From: Streptomyces morookaense
GTDB lineage: Bacteria; Actinomycetota; Actinomycetes; Streptomycetales; Streptomycetaceae
DNA: 64,000 bases
Reading direction: 5' to 3'
Assembly: GCF_013030945.1 (NCBI RefSeq)
Contig: NZ_JABBXF010000047.1
Span: forward strand, 1-64,000
The notes beneath the pieces are model-generated. The model searched no databases and had not been told where the DNA came from. It saw nothing but the letters and a program-made list of their open reading frames with translations. Shown piece after piece: positions 17,316 through 26,803 of this stretch (positions within the stretch are counted from its first letter, which is position 1; every line of letters begins with the position of its first letter). The position numbers and the translations under genes are program-made.

Positions 17316-18029
17316 GTGGCCGATACGCATGTGCTCTTCGTCGAGGACGACGACGTCATCCGCGAGGCGACGCAGCTCGCGCTGGAGCGCGACGGCTTCA
17401 TGGTCACCGCGGTGCCGGACGGGCTGACGGGCCTGGAGCGCTTCCGCGCCCAGCGGCCCGACATCGCCCTGCTCGACGTGATGGTGCCGGGCCTGGACGG
17501 GGTCAGCCTGTGCCGCCGGATCCGCGACGAGTCCACCGTGCCCGTGATCATGCTGTCGGCGCGGGCCGACTCCATCGACGTCGTCCTCGGCCTGGAGGCC
17601 GGCGCCGACGACTACGTGACCAAGCCCTTCGACGGCGCCGTGCTCGTCGCCCGCATCCGCGCCGTGCTGCGCCGCTTCGGCCATGCCAGCGGCAACGGCA
17701 ACGGCTCGGGCGCCGCGGACGGCGACTCCGAGGCCGTCGACGGCGGCGTGCTGCGCTTCGGCGACCTCGAGGTCGACACCGACGGCATGGAGGTCCGCAA
17801 GGCCGGCGACCCGGTCGCCCTCACCCCCACCGAGATGCGGCTGCTGCTGGAGTTCTCGACCGCCCCCGGCACCGTCCTCTCCCGGGACCGGCTGCTGGAG
17901 CGCGTGTGGGACTACGGCTGGGGCGGTGACACCCGGGTGGTGGACGTCCACGTCCAGCGGCTGCGCGGCAAGATCGGCCAGGACCGGATCGAGACGGTCC
18001 GCGGCTTCGGTTACAAGCTCAGAGGCTGA
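17316..18029 (+). CDS. cseB: Response regulator CseB (OmpR/PhoB family)
   Basis: CseB receives phosphate from CseC and activates the sigE promoter. The 237 residues have a receiver domain with the acidic pocket at 10-12 (VEDDD), phospho-acceptor Asp54 (ALLDVMVPG) and Lys in DDYVTKPF near 106, a Gly/Asn/Ser-rich linker, then a winged helix with RVWDYGWGGDTRVVDVHVQRLRGKI. GTG start with a GAGAG-type SD. It is 7 bp after cseA and 18 bp before cseC, so the genes are co-transcribed. Confidence 0.95.
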   Translation: MADTHVLFVEDDDVIREATQLALERDGFMVTAVPDGLTGLERFRAQRPDIALLDVMVPGLDGVSLCRRIRDESTVPVIMLSARADSIDVVLGLEAGADDYVTKPFDGAVLVARIRAVLRRFGHASGNGNGSGAADGDSEAVDGGVLRFGDLEVDTDGMEVRKAGDPVALTPTEMRLLLEFSTAPGTVLSRDRLLERVWDYGWGGDTRVVDVHVQRLRGKIGQDRIETVRGFGYKLRG

Positions 18030-18047
18030 GCGTCCGGTGGTCCCGTC

Positions 18048-19346
18048 GTGAAGCTCGCCCTCCGCAGCGGCCTGCGCTGGAAAGTCAGCCTGGCCATCGC
18101 AGCTGTGGGCGCGCTCGTCGCCGTCGCGCTGAGCCTCGTGGTGCACAACGCGGCGCGCGTCTCCATGCTCAACAGCGCGCGCGACGTCATGGACTCCCGG
18201 GTGCAGATCGCGCAGCGCTTCTACGAGTCCTCGGGCGGCAAGCTGATGCTCCGCGCCAAGCTGGACGACCCGGCCCTGCCCAAGCCCCTGCGGGAGGCCG
18301 CCGACCTGGGCCAGCGCGCCACATACCTGCAGGACAGCGGCAGCGGCGCCCCCGAGGTGTGGGCCTCGGTGCCGCTGCGCAACGGCAAGATCCTCTCCAT
18401 CCACAACCGCTTCGACGACCGCTTCGACATCCTCGACGACCTCGACCGGGCCCTGATCATCGGCTCGGTCTCCGTCGTGCTCGGCGGCACCGCGCTCGGC
18501 ATCCTCATCGGCGGCCAGCTCTCGCGCCGGCTCCGCAAGGCCTCCGTCGCCGCCCGCAGGCTCGCCGAGGGCGACCCCGACGTGCGGGTCCGCGACGCCA
18601 TCGGCGGCCGGGTGCGCGACGAGACGGACGACCTGGCCCGGGCCGTCGACGGCATGGCCGAGGCCCTGCGCAGCCGGCTGGAGGCCGAGCGGCGGGTCAC
18701 CGCCGACATCGCCCACGAGCTGCGCACCCCGGTCACCGGCCTGCTCACGGCCGCCGAACTGCTGCCGCCGGGCCGTCCCACCGAGCTCGTCCGGGACCGG
18801 GCGCAGGCCATGCGCACCCTCGTCGAGGACGTCCTGGAGGTCGCCCGGCTGGACGGCTTCGCCGAGCGGGCCGAGATGCAGGACATCGAGCTGGGCGAGT
18901 TCGTGCTGCGCCGGGTGCGGGCGTTCCTGCCGGAGGCCCGGGTGCGGGTGCTGCGCGAGGCGTACGTCTCCACGGACCCGCGCCGGCTGGAGCGGATCCT
19001 CGGCAATCTGCTGGCCAATGCCGCCAAATACGGCAAGGCCCCCGTGGAGGTCACGGTCGAGGGCCGGGTCGTCCGGGTCCGCGACCACGGCCCCGGCTTC
19101 CCCGAGGAACTGCTGCGGGAGGGCCCGAGCCGCTTCCGCACCGGCAGCGAGGACCGCGCCGGCCAGGGCCACGGCCTGGGCCTCACCATCGCCGCCGGTC
19201 AGGCCCGCGTCCTGGGCGCCCGCCTGACCTTCCGCAACGCGGACCCGGCAGGACCGGGCGGCGGCGGCGCGATCGCGGTGCTCTGGCTCCCGGAGTCGTC
19301 CCCCACGGACACGGGAACGTTCCCGATCATCCAGGTCCCGGACTGA
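18048..19346 (+). CDS. cseC: Sensor histidine kinase CseC
   Basis: CseC senses envelope damage, such as that caused by wall-active antibiotics, and phosphorylates CseB. The 432-residue protein has membrane segments at about 13-33 and 135-156 enclosing a roughly 100-residue external loop, a HAMP linker, the H-box ADIAHELRTP with His223, and an ATPase domain with NLLANAAKYG, DHGPGFP and GHGLGLTIA. GTG start. A dispersed Streptomyces repeat begins directly after the stop codon. Confidence 0.95.
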   Translation: MKLALRSGLRWKVSLAIAAVGALVAVALSLVVHNAARVSMLNSARDVMDSRVQIAQRFYESSGGKLMLRAKLDDPALPKPLREAADLGQRATYLQDSGSGAPEVWASVPLRNGKILSIHNRFDDRFDILDDLDRALIIGSVSVVLGGTALGILIGGQLSRRLRKASVAARRLAEGDPDVRVRDAIGGRVRDETDDLARAVDGMAEALRSRLEAERRVTADIAHELRTPVTGLLTAAELLPPGRPTELVRDRAQAMRTLVEDVLEVARLDGFAERAEMQDIELGEFVLRRVRAFLPEARVRVLREAYVSTDPRRLERILGNLLANAAKYGKAPVEVTVEGRVVRVRDHGPGFPEELLREGPSRFRTGSEDRAGQGHGLGLTIAAGQARVLGARLTFRNADPAGPGGGGAIAVLWLPESSPTDTGTFPIIQVPD

Positions 19347-19386
19347 GTGCCCCGTAAGGGGCGCGGGGAACTGCACGCTCAGCCGA
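19347..19386 (+). repeat. Dispersed intergenic repeat, copy 1
   Basis: Starting one base after the cseC stop, a GCCCCgtaaGGGGC hairpin is followed by GCGGGGAACTGC. The same unit occurs at 44048-44088, 58708-58773 and 58871-58909. It may also act as the terminator of the sigE operon. Confidence 0.7.
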
Positions 19387-19411
19387 AACGGACCCGCAGC
19401 CGACCGACTGC

Positions 19412-20122
19412 CTAAAGCTCTGTCCCGTGATCCCGCAGAAAGCGATCCGGCTCGACCGCGGAGCCGTAATCCGCAGTCGTACGGATCTCGAAGTGCAGAT
19501 GCGGCCCGGTCGAGTTCCCGGTGGAACCGGAGAGACCGATCTCCTGACCGGTCCCCACGGTCTGCCCCACGGTCACCGTCACCGTCGACAGGTGCGCGTA
19601 CTGCGAGTACGTGCCGTCACCGTGCTTGACGACGATGGCGTTGCCGTATGCGGGCCCGTCGCCGCCACCGTTCGGGCCGGCCTTGACGACCGTGCCGCCA
19701 TGCACCGCCTTGACCGGGGTGCCGGTGGGGACGACGAGATCCTGGCCGCTGTGCTTGTTGGCCCAGTGGCTGCCGTCGATGCCGAAGGGCTGGCCGATCT
19801 CGTACCCGTCGACCGGGGCGACCCACGCCTCGATCCGACGGCGCTCCTCCGCGGCACGGCCGGCCCGCTCCGCCTCGGCGGCCCGCTTGGCCTTCTCCGC
19901 GGCCTGCAGCTGCGTGGCGGCCTGCGCATGCAGGGCGTCGCCGACGGCGGCCGCGGCCTCGTACGCCGGAATCTCCTGCGGCTGCGGCTCCGGCTTCGGC
20001 TCCACCGCCAGCGCGGCGCCCGCCCCGCAGGCCAGCGACGCCCCCAGCCCGGCGGCCACCACGGCGGCGACGCGGGTGCGGACGGACGTGCTGACGTTGC
20101 AGAAAACGGTGCGCTTCGGCAT
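19412..20122 (-). CDS. Secreted M23-family peptidoglycan endopeptidase
   Basis: The 236-residue protein begins with a signal peptide (VRTRVAAVVAAGLGASLACGAGAALA, about residues 10-35), then an Ala/Glu/Lys-rich helical stretch (DALHAQAATQLQAAEKAKRAAEAER, probable coiled coil), and a C-terminal LytM/M23 zinc peptidase domain with KHSGQDLVVPTGTPV (metal His and Asp), YAHLS and GPHLHFEI (catalytic and metal His). It cleaves wall cross-bridges or acts as an amidase activator. I chose the ATG at 20122 because GGAGG lies ten bases upstream; an earlier ATG lies in the structured leader. It is next to the envelope-stress operon. Confidence 0.93.
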   Translation of the reverse strand: MPKRTVFCNVSTSVRTRVAAVVAAGLGASLACGAGAALAVEPKPEPQPQEIPAYEAAAAVGDALHAQAATQLQAAEKAKRAAEAERAGRAAEERRRIEAWVAPVDGYEIGQPFGIDGSHWANKHSGQDLVVPTGTPVKAVHGGTVVKAGPNGGGDGPAYGNAIVVKHGDGTYSQYAHLSTVTVTVGQTVGTGQEIGLSGSTGNSTGPHLHFEIRTTADYGSAVEPDRFLRDHGTEL

Positions 20123-20370
20123 ACGGACAGAGCCTCCAAGGTTCGCGGACATGAACGAGCCCCGGGCACGGGCCGGGGGCTCTCTCCTTGGTAGCGCGTT
20201 TCCGCATACCGGGCCAAGGCGGGCACCTCCTAAGGAGGGCCGTAGCAGCCGGGCCGGGAATTCGGCGTACGCAGCGGCCGTGCGGGGATCCGACCCTGCT
20301 ATCCGGCCTAGTACGGGGGGAGGGGGCTGTGCGACTTGTCACGAGCCGGAGACGGGGCGCGGACAGCAAA
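20123..20370 (-). promoter_or_regulatory. Structured 5' leader of the M23 peptidase gene
   Basis: No gene is seen here. On the minus strand the leader carries a strong hairpin at 20157-20182 (GAGCCCC/GGGGCTC with an inner GGC/GCC) about 35 bases before the start codon, and further upstream an SD-like palindrome, CCTCCT-T-AGGAGG (about 20226-20238). This looks like an attenuator or an RNA switch. The conserved blocks of the c-di-AMP (ydaO) riboswitch were not found. Confidence 0.4.
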
Positions 20371-20407
20371 TCGGCCCCGGAACCGCTTTTCGCGGTTCCG
20401 GGGCCGA
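20371..20407 (-). terminator. Terminator of clpC
   Basis: TCGGCCCCGGAACCGC and its complement form a perfect 16-bp stem with a 5-base loop. On the minus strand it starts 32 bp after the clpC stop and is followed by TTTGC. Confidence 0.85.
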
Positions 20408-20438
20408 TCAACCGGTACAGCAGGCGCCTACGGCGCCG

Positions 20439-22967
<2,529 letters not shown>

Positions 22968-23034
22968 CGTTAATCGCTCCTCAGAGCGGTCAGGCAGTTA
23001 GGGGTCGGTCCCCTCCCTGTCCTTCCGCATGCTA

Positions 23035-23051
23035 GTCCCGCTGGGCGGGAC
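23035..23051. promoter_or_regulatory. Perfect dyad in the clpC leader or promoter
   Basis: GTCCCGC-TGG-GCGGGAC, 7-bp arms with a 3-base centre, lies 68-84 bp upstream of clpC, next to a TAGCAT box on the minus strand. It is a candidate operator or a leader hairpin. It does not match the CtsR, HspR or ClgR consensus. Confidence 0.4.
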
Positions 23052-23112
23052 AGCTCATTCCAACTGCCGACACCCGTCCTTGGCCTCCTGCCCCGAACAG
23101 CCGACATCTGCT

Positions 23113-23141
23113 CCAACCCGATGTTGGGAGACGATGTTCCC
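23113..23141 (-). promoter_or_regulatory. SigR-type promoter of clpC
   Basis: On the minus strand GGGAAC (23136-23141) is followed by exactly 18 bases and GTTGG (23113-23117). This fits the sigma-R pattern GGAAY-N18-GTT, and ClpC is known to be induced by thiol stress through SigR in S. coelicolor. The transcript would have a leader of about 135 bases. Confidence 0.65.
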
Positions 23142-23447
23142 GCAGGCCAGGCATATACGCCCACCACCACTACGCCCATGGCGAACGCCCGCTTGGCCCG
23201 ACACGCCCGCCCCGGGCCCGCACACCGCCCCGGTGATGCGCCGAGCACGCTGCTATACCGCCTCTCCCCACGGGGAATGTCCTACCCGCAGGCGCCGACA
23301 CTCCATGCGGCGCGGGCACCGTCCCTCCGCTACGGGCGAACACCCCCACGCCACCGGAGGCGCCTGTGCGCCCCGCATTCCTTACACAGAGCGTGCCCAA
23401 CTCCCCACTCTGCGTAACCTCTTGGGCCTTTCGCAGTTGCACCGTCC

Positions 23448-24113
23448 ATGACGGCGGCCCCTTCGCACCTCCATGGTCCCGCGCCGGTTTCCCGGCGCCG
23501 GTGGTACGAGCAGGCTCTCGGCTGGCCGGTTGCGGACGGGCCGCCCGTGCAGCTGCTCACCGGGGTGCGGTTCGACGCCCTGGGGCTGCCCGTGGACGCC
23601 GGGCTCGCGGTGGTGCAGCGGCTGCCGCCGGCCGGTCCCGTCGCCTTCGATCCGCAGGCCCGGAGGATCTGGTTCCTGACCGCGGCGGGCAGTGCCGAGG
23701 AACTGCCTGGGCTGATCGAATGGCTGGAATGGGGCGGGGTCGCCCTGGATCTGACCGCACAGGGGTTGGACGGCCGGATCACCGCCCCCTCACCGGTGGG
23801 CGGGGTTCCCGGGCAGCACGGTCCGGGAGACGGCCCCGGAGCCGCACAGGAGGCCGTCTGGCTGCGGCCTCCCCGGACGGGATGCGAGGTCGAGCCGACG
23901 CTGCCGGCGGCCGGCCTCGGGGGCGAAGGTGCCGCCCCCGGTCTCGTACGGCTCGTGAGCGCGGCGGCCACGGAGTGCCACCGGGCCCGGCTGCTGCGCG
24001 CCGGCGCGGCACGCAGGCGTCAGCCGTCGGGAGATCGGCCGGATCAGCCGTTGGCCTTCTCGTACGCCTCGCGGATGTCGGCCGGGACGCGGCCGCGGTC
24101 GTTGACGTTGTAG
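23448..24113 (+). CDS. SCO3374-family protein, function unknown
   Basis: The 221-residue product matches, by content and by its place between clpC and lsr2, the family named after S. coelicolor SCO3374. The N-terminal half is fairly well ordered (RRRWYEQALGWPVADGPPVQLLTGVRFDALGLPVDAGLAVVQRL), resembling bifunctional DNA primase/polymerase-like N-terminal regions, though I see no catalytic motif. The C-terminal part is Gly/Pro/Arg-rich. The last 70 bp overlap the 3' end of lsr2 on the other strand. No clear SD precedes the ATG. Function unknown. Confidence 0.7.
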   Translation: MTAAPSHLHGPAPVSRRRWYEQALGWPVADGPPVQLLTGVRFDALGLPVDAGLAVVQRLPPAGPVAFDPQARRIWFLTAAGSAEELPGLIEWLEWGGVALDLTAQGLDGRITAPSPVGGVPGQHGPGDGPGAAQEAVWLRPPRTGCEVEPTLPAAGLGGEGAAPGLVRLVSAAATECHRARLLRAGAARRRQPSGDRPDQPLAFSYASRMSAGTRPRSLTL

Positions 24114-24379
24114 CCGTTCTCCTTGGCCCACGCGCGGATCTTCGCGGTGTCCGGGCTGCCGACGGACGCGGCGCGGACCTTCCCGCGAGCACCCGCGGAG
24201 CGGCCACCGGTGCGGCGGCCGGCCTTCACGAAGTCCTCGAGTGCACCGCGCAGCTTGTCCGCGTTGGCGGTGTTGAGGTCGATCTCGTAGGTCTTGCCGT
24301 CCAGGGCGAACGTCACGGTCTCGTCCGCCTCGCCGCCGTCGAGGTCATCGACAAGAAGGACCTGAACCTTCTGCGCCAC
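24044..24379 (-). CDS. lsr2: Lsr2 nucleoid-associated protein (xenogeneic silencer)
   Basis: Lsr2 is an H-NS-like protein that binds AT-rich DNA, bridges it and silences specialised-metabolite and foreign genes. The 111 residues have the N-terminal oligomerisation domain (VAQKVQVLLVDDLDGGEADETVTFALDGKTYEIDL) and the C-terminal DNA-binding domain with IRAWAKENGYNVNDRGRVPADIREAYEKANG, including the minor-groove RGR. I chose the GTG at 24379, preceded by AAAGGAA; further upstream sequence is AT-richer intergenic. The 163-bp gap before it is unusually AT-rich for this window, suitable for Lsr2 autoregulation. Confidence 0.96.
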   Translation of the reverse strand: MAQKVQVLLVDDLDGGEADETVTFALDGKTYEIDLNTANADKLRGALEDFVKAGRRTGGRSAGARGKVRAASVGSPDTAKIRAWAKENGYNVNDRGRVPADIREAYEKANG

Positions 24380-24542
24380 GGGGATTCCTTTCATCAGCGG
24401 AAAAGGGATTACGGAGGAATAGCAAACCGCCTTTCCCGGAAAAACACAAACCCCCGGGGAAGGTTCAGCCCGCCTTCCCGGTGGGAACGATGCCTTCCGG
24501 GCCCGCACGATAGGGGCGCGATTCGGACATAGGGACCGCGCT

Positions 24543-25079
24543 TCACAGATGCAGAAGCATCCGGCTGTTGCCAAGGGTGTTCGGCTTCACTCGTTCGAGA
24601 CCCAGGAACTCGGCAACGCCCTCGTCATAGGAACGCAGCAGCTCGCTGTAGACATCACCGTCCACCGGGGTCTCACCGATCTCGACGAAGCCGTGCTTCG
24701 CGAAGAAGTCGACTTCGAAGGTGAGGCAGAAAATGCGCCGCACGCCGAGCCAGCGGGCCGTCCGCAACAGCTTGTCCAGTACCTGGTGCCCGACTCCCGC
24801 ACCCCGCACGCCCGGGTCGACGGCGAGAGTGCGGACCTCGGCGAGGTCTTCCCACATCACATGCAGTGCACCGCACCCGATGACAGTACCGTCCTCGTCG
24901 CGCTCGGCGACCCAGAACTCCTGGATGTCCTCGTAAAGCGTCACCGTGGCTTTGTCGAGGAGGATGCGGTCGCGGGCGTAGGTGTTGATGAGCTCGCGCA
25001 CCGCGGGCACATCGCTGGTCCGGGCCCGACGGACGGTGACGGCATTTGATAGAGCAGCCTTGACAGATGCAGTGGACAC
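24543..25079 (-). CDS. Amino-acid (glutamate) N-acetyltransferase, GNAT family
   Basis: This 178-residue GNAT protein resembles the short actinobacterial N-acetylglutamate synthase (like the M. tuberculosis Rv2747 type), which makes N-acetylglutamate for arginine synthesis. The acetyl-CoA loop is visible as VRTLAVDPGVRGAGVGHQVLDKLL, with LTFEVDFFAKHGFVEIG following. It lacks the kinase-like domain of E. coli ArgA. GTG start; it begins 9 bp after the stop of the BlaI-type gene, so the two are probably co-transcribed. Confidence 0.88.
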   Translation of the reverse strand: MSTASVKAALSNAVTVRRARTSDVPAVRELINTYARDRILLDKATVTLYEDIQEFWVAERDEDGTVIGCGALHVMWEDLAEVRTLAVDPGVRGAGVGHQVLDKLLRTARWLGVRRIFCLTFEVDFFAKHGFVEIGETPVDGDVYSELLRSYDEGVAEFLGLERVKPNTLGNSRMLLHL

Positions 25080-25088
25080 AGCCGGACG

Positions 25089-25484
25089 CTATCGTCCCGG
25101 CGTGCCGGGGGGCTCGCCGGGCCCGTCGAGTTGGACGACCCGGATGGCATCGCGCAGGGCCTCGCGTTGTTCGGCCGACATCATGCCGAAGAAGGCGACG
25201 AGAGCGGCTGCCGGGTTGTCGCTGACCGACCAGGCTTCGTTCATCAGTGCGGCCGAGTAGGCCGCCCGGTTCGAGACCGCCTCATATCGATAGGCCCGGC
25301 CTTCGGCTTCCCGCCGCAGCCAGCCCTTCTGATACAGGTTGTCCATTACGGTCATCACGGTCGTGTAGGCGATGGTCCGTTCCTGCTGAAGGTCCTCGAG
25401 GACTTCCCGAACAGTGACCGGCCGGTTCCACTCCCACACGCGCGTCATCACGGCGTCTTCCAGTTCACCCAGGCGTCGAACCAC
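25089..25484 (-). CDS. BlaI/MecI/CopY-family transcriptional regulator
   Basis: The 131-residue protein has the winged helix of the BlaI family (RLGELEDAVMTRVWEWNRPVTVREVLEDLQQERTIAYTTVMTVMDNLYQKGWLRREAEGRAYRYEAV) and a short C-terminal dimerisation region. Family members are repressors inactivated by cleavage by a membrane BlaR1-type protease, but no such gene or beta-lactamase is adjacent here. The downstream partner, 9 bp away, is an N-acetyltransferase. Target genes are unknown. Confidence 0.92.
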   Translation of the reverse strand: MVRRLGELEDAVMTRVWEWNRPVTVREVLEDLQQERTIAYTTVMTVMDNLYQKGWLRREAEGRAYRYEAVSNRAAYSAALMNEAWSVSDNPAAALVAFFGMMSAEQREALRDAIRVVQLDGPGEPPGTPGR

Positions 25485-25533
25485 ACGCGAATAATAGTGG
25501 GAGATGTCTCGAATGCCGGTTTATCAGGGCAGC

Positions 25534-25579
25534 AAAAAGGGCGCACGATCCGGAAATTCCGTCCCGGACCGTACGCCCT
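25534..25579 (-). terminator. Rho-independent terminator after the 59-residue membrane protein gene
   Basis: On the minus strand AGGGCGTACGGTCCGG pairs with CCGGATCGTGCGCCCT (16 bp, two G-U pairs, 10-base loop) and is followed by TTTTT. It is the clearest textbook terminator in the window. Confidence 0.9.
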
Positions 25580-25613
25580 GCGTGAAGCGGCGGCCTGTGC
25601 TCGGCCGGAACCC

Positions 25614-25793
25614 TCAGGCCCCGGAGCCCTCGGCCGGCTGCCGTGCGGCCTCGGCGCGGGCGAACGCGGCGTCGACGGCGGCGTCCTCCTTGGCCTTGTT
25701 CGCACCGCCCTGGCTCCTGACGATCGTCACGATCAGCGCGATGAAAGCCACCGCCATCACCACGGGCGGGACCAGCGCGGCGACATAGTCCAT
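25614..25793 (-). CDS. Small 59-residue membrane protein
   Basis: This gene is easy to miss. It reads MDYVAALVPPVVMAVAFIAL then IVTIVRSQGG and a charged, alanine-rich tail. One membrane helix spans about residues 7-26, with the tail in the cytoplasm. AAGGAG lies nine bases before the ATG, and a strong terminator follows the stop codon by 34 bp, so a dedicated short transcript is likely. It lies upstream of the BlaI-type gene on the same strand. Function unknown. Confidence 0.75.
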   Translation of the reverse strand: MDYVAALVPPVVMAVAFIALIVTIVRSQGGANKAKEDAAVDAAFARAEAARQPAEGSGA

Positions 25794-25907
25794 GGCCGTC
25801 GGCTCCTTCTGGATGGGTCGGAATGCTGCATTGCTGAGCGACCCGTCCAGATTACGCGCCCCGGCGTGACGGTCGCCGCTAGGGCCCGTCGACAGGCCCT
25901 GGGTCCC

Positions 25908-26591
25908 TCAGGCGGGCCGGGCCCTCAGGCCCGTCGGCGGCGGAGCGGGCTTGCGCCGCGGCGGGAAGACCTCGCCGGGTGTCGGAATCGGGCGGTCGGG
26001 GCGCGGTGCGGCAGGCGGTGGCGTCGGCTTCTCCACGGGCCTCTCCGGCGCTGCGGGCCGCGGGCCGGGCTTGGGTGCGTCCGCCTCCTGCGGCGCCGTC
26101 CGTCCGCCCGGCAGGGCCAGCAGCCGGGTGCGCCGCGCCACCGGGGCGCCGTCCGTGCGCGAGGCCGGCACGGCCGCCTGCGTCAGGCATTCGCAGCGCT
26201 GCAGCAGCGCCGCGCGGCGGCCGGCCTCGGCCCTGCCGGATGCGGCCGTGCAGAGCGTGCGCAGCGCGGCGATGTCCTCGGCGCCGGGCCGGCAGCCCGC
26301 CGCCAGGGCGTCCTGGAGGCGCTCCAGATAGCCGGAGGCGGCCCCGGGCAGGGCGGAGCGGTGGCGGGCGAGGTCGGCGAGGAGGAAGGCGCGCAGCCTG
26401 CCGCCTTCGAGGACCGCCTCGTCCACGGCTTCGGCGAGCCGGAGGCAGTCCCGCACCTCCTCGGCCCGCGCGGGGCCGGGGTGCCGGAGGACGGAGTGGG
26501 GCCGGAGTGCGATGGCGAGGGCACGACGCAGTACGCGCAGCTCGTCCGCGCTGAACGCCATGCCGCCGCGGGATCCATATGGCGTGGGCAT
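25908..26591 (-). CDS. Conserved protein with helical N-terminus and proline-rich tail, function unknown
   Basis: Residues 1-140 of 227 are alpha-helical and Arg/Leu/Ala-rich (SADELRVLRRALAIALRPHSVL, VRDCLRLAEAVDEAVLEGGRLRAFLLADLARHRSALP), with single cysteines; residues 150-227 are a Pro/Arg-rich disordered tail. No signal peptide or membrane segment. I start at 26591 because TAAAGT lies six bases upstream (leaderless pattern); an ATG ten codons later (26561) is an alternative. It is separated from the small membrane protein gene by about 115 bp. I do not recognise the family. Confidence 0.65.
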   Translation of the reverse strand: MPTPYGSRGGMAFSADELRVLRRALAIALRPHSVLRHPGPARAEEVRDCLRLAEAVDEAVLEGGRLRAFLLADLARHRSALPGAASGYLERLQDALAAGCRPGAEDIAALRTLCTAASGRAEAGRRAALLQRCECLTQAAVPASRTDGAPVARRTRLLALPGGRTAPQEADAPKPGPRPAAPERPVEKPTPPPAAPRPDRPIPTPGEVFPPRRKPAPPPTGLRARPA

Positions 26592-26597
26592 ACGCCG

Positions 26598-26603
26598 ACT
26601 TTA
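26598..26603 (-). promoter_or_regulatory. Candidate leaderless -10 box (TAAAGT)
   Basis: TAAAGT lies six bases before the ATG at 26591 on the minus strand, in a locally AT-rich stretch with TTGTCC further upstream. Confidence 0.4.
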
Positions 26604-26656
26604 AGTGCTAAACGGACAATTTTGGCCTATTCCGCCATTTCGGCGTGGCATGCGCC

Positions 26657-26680
26657 GGAACCCGGCCGGAGCCGGGTTCC
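26657..26680. terminator. Hairpin downstream of coaX
   Basis: GGAACCCGGC-CGGA-GCCGGGTTCC is a perfect 10-bp stem with a 4-base loop, about 125 bp past the coaX stop. It may end the panC-nadB-nadC-coaX transcript. No T tract. Confidence 0.55.
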
Positions 26681-26682
26681 CC

Positions 26683-26800
26683 GCAAATGCCTCTGCCGCG
26701 AATGCCGCCGAATACCCTCGAATGCCGACGCGGCTCCGGGAACCTTCCCGGAGCGTCCCCGGAGCATCACCGGAAGCGCCCTCGGGAGCATCCCCGGAGC
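26683..26800. repeat. Short degenerate repeats between coaX and the next gene
   Basis: Several short units recur: CGAATGCC/CAAATGCC/CGAATACC about four times at 26683-26732, then CCGGAGCATC/CCGGAGCGTC-type units at 26750-26800. They cover most of the gap after coaX. Their role is unknown. Confidence 0.5.
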
Positions 26801-26803
26801 GGA

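Larger units (their letters stand above)
22968..23447. other. 480-bp gene-free region between clpC and the SCO3374-family gene
   Basis: This stretch holds the clpC promoter and leader: a SigR-like element at 23113-23141 and a perfect dyad at 23035-23051, both listed separately. A 92-codon frame on the minus strand (22970-23248) has no SD and no recognisable domain and crosses these elements, so I do not call it a gene. Nothing else is visible. Confidence 0.6.

Noticed and set aside
20123..20370. c-di-AMP (ydaO) riboswitch ahead of the M23 peptidase gene
   Set aside because: The genus and gene type made it likely, but I could not find the conserved ydaO blocks. Kept only as an unnamed structured leader.
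22970..23248. 92-codon minus-strand frame upstream of clpC
   Set aside because: No ribosome site and no recognisable domain; it covers the clpC promoter elements.
23330..23971. 213-codon minus-strand frame opposite the SCO3374-family gene
   Set aside because: Ser/Pro/Arg-rich shadow without ribosome site.
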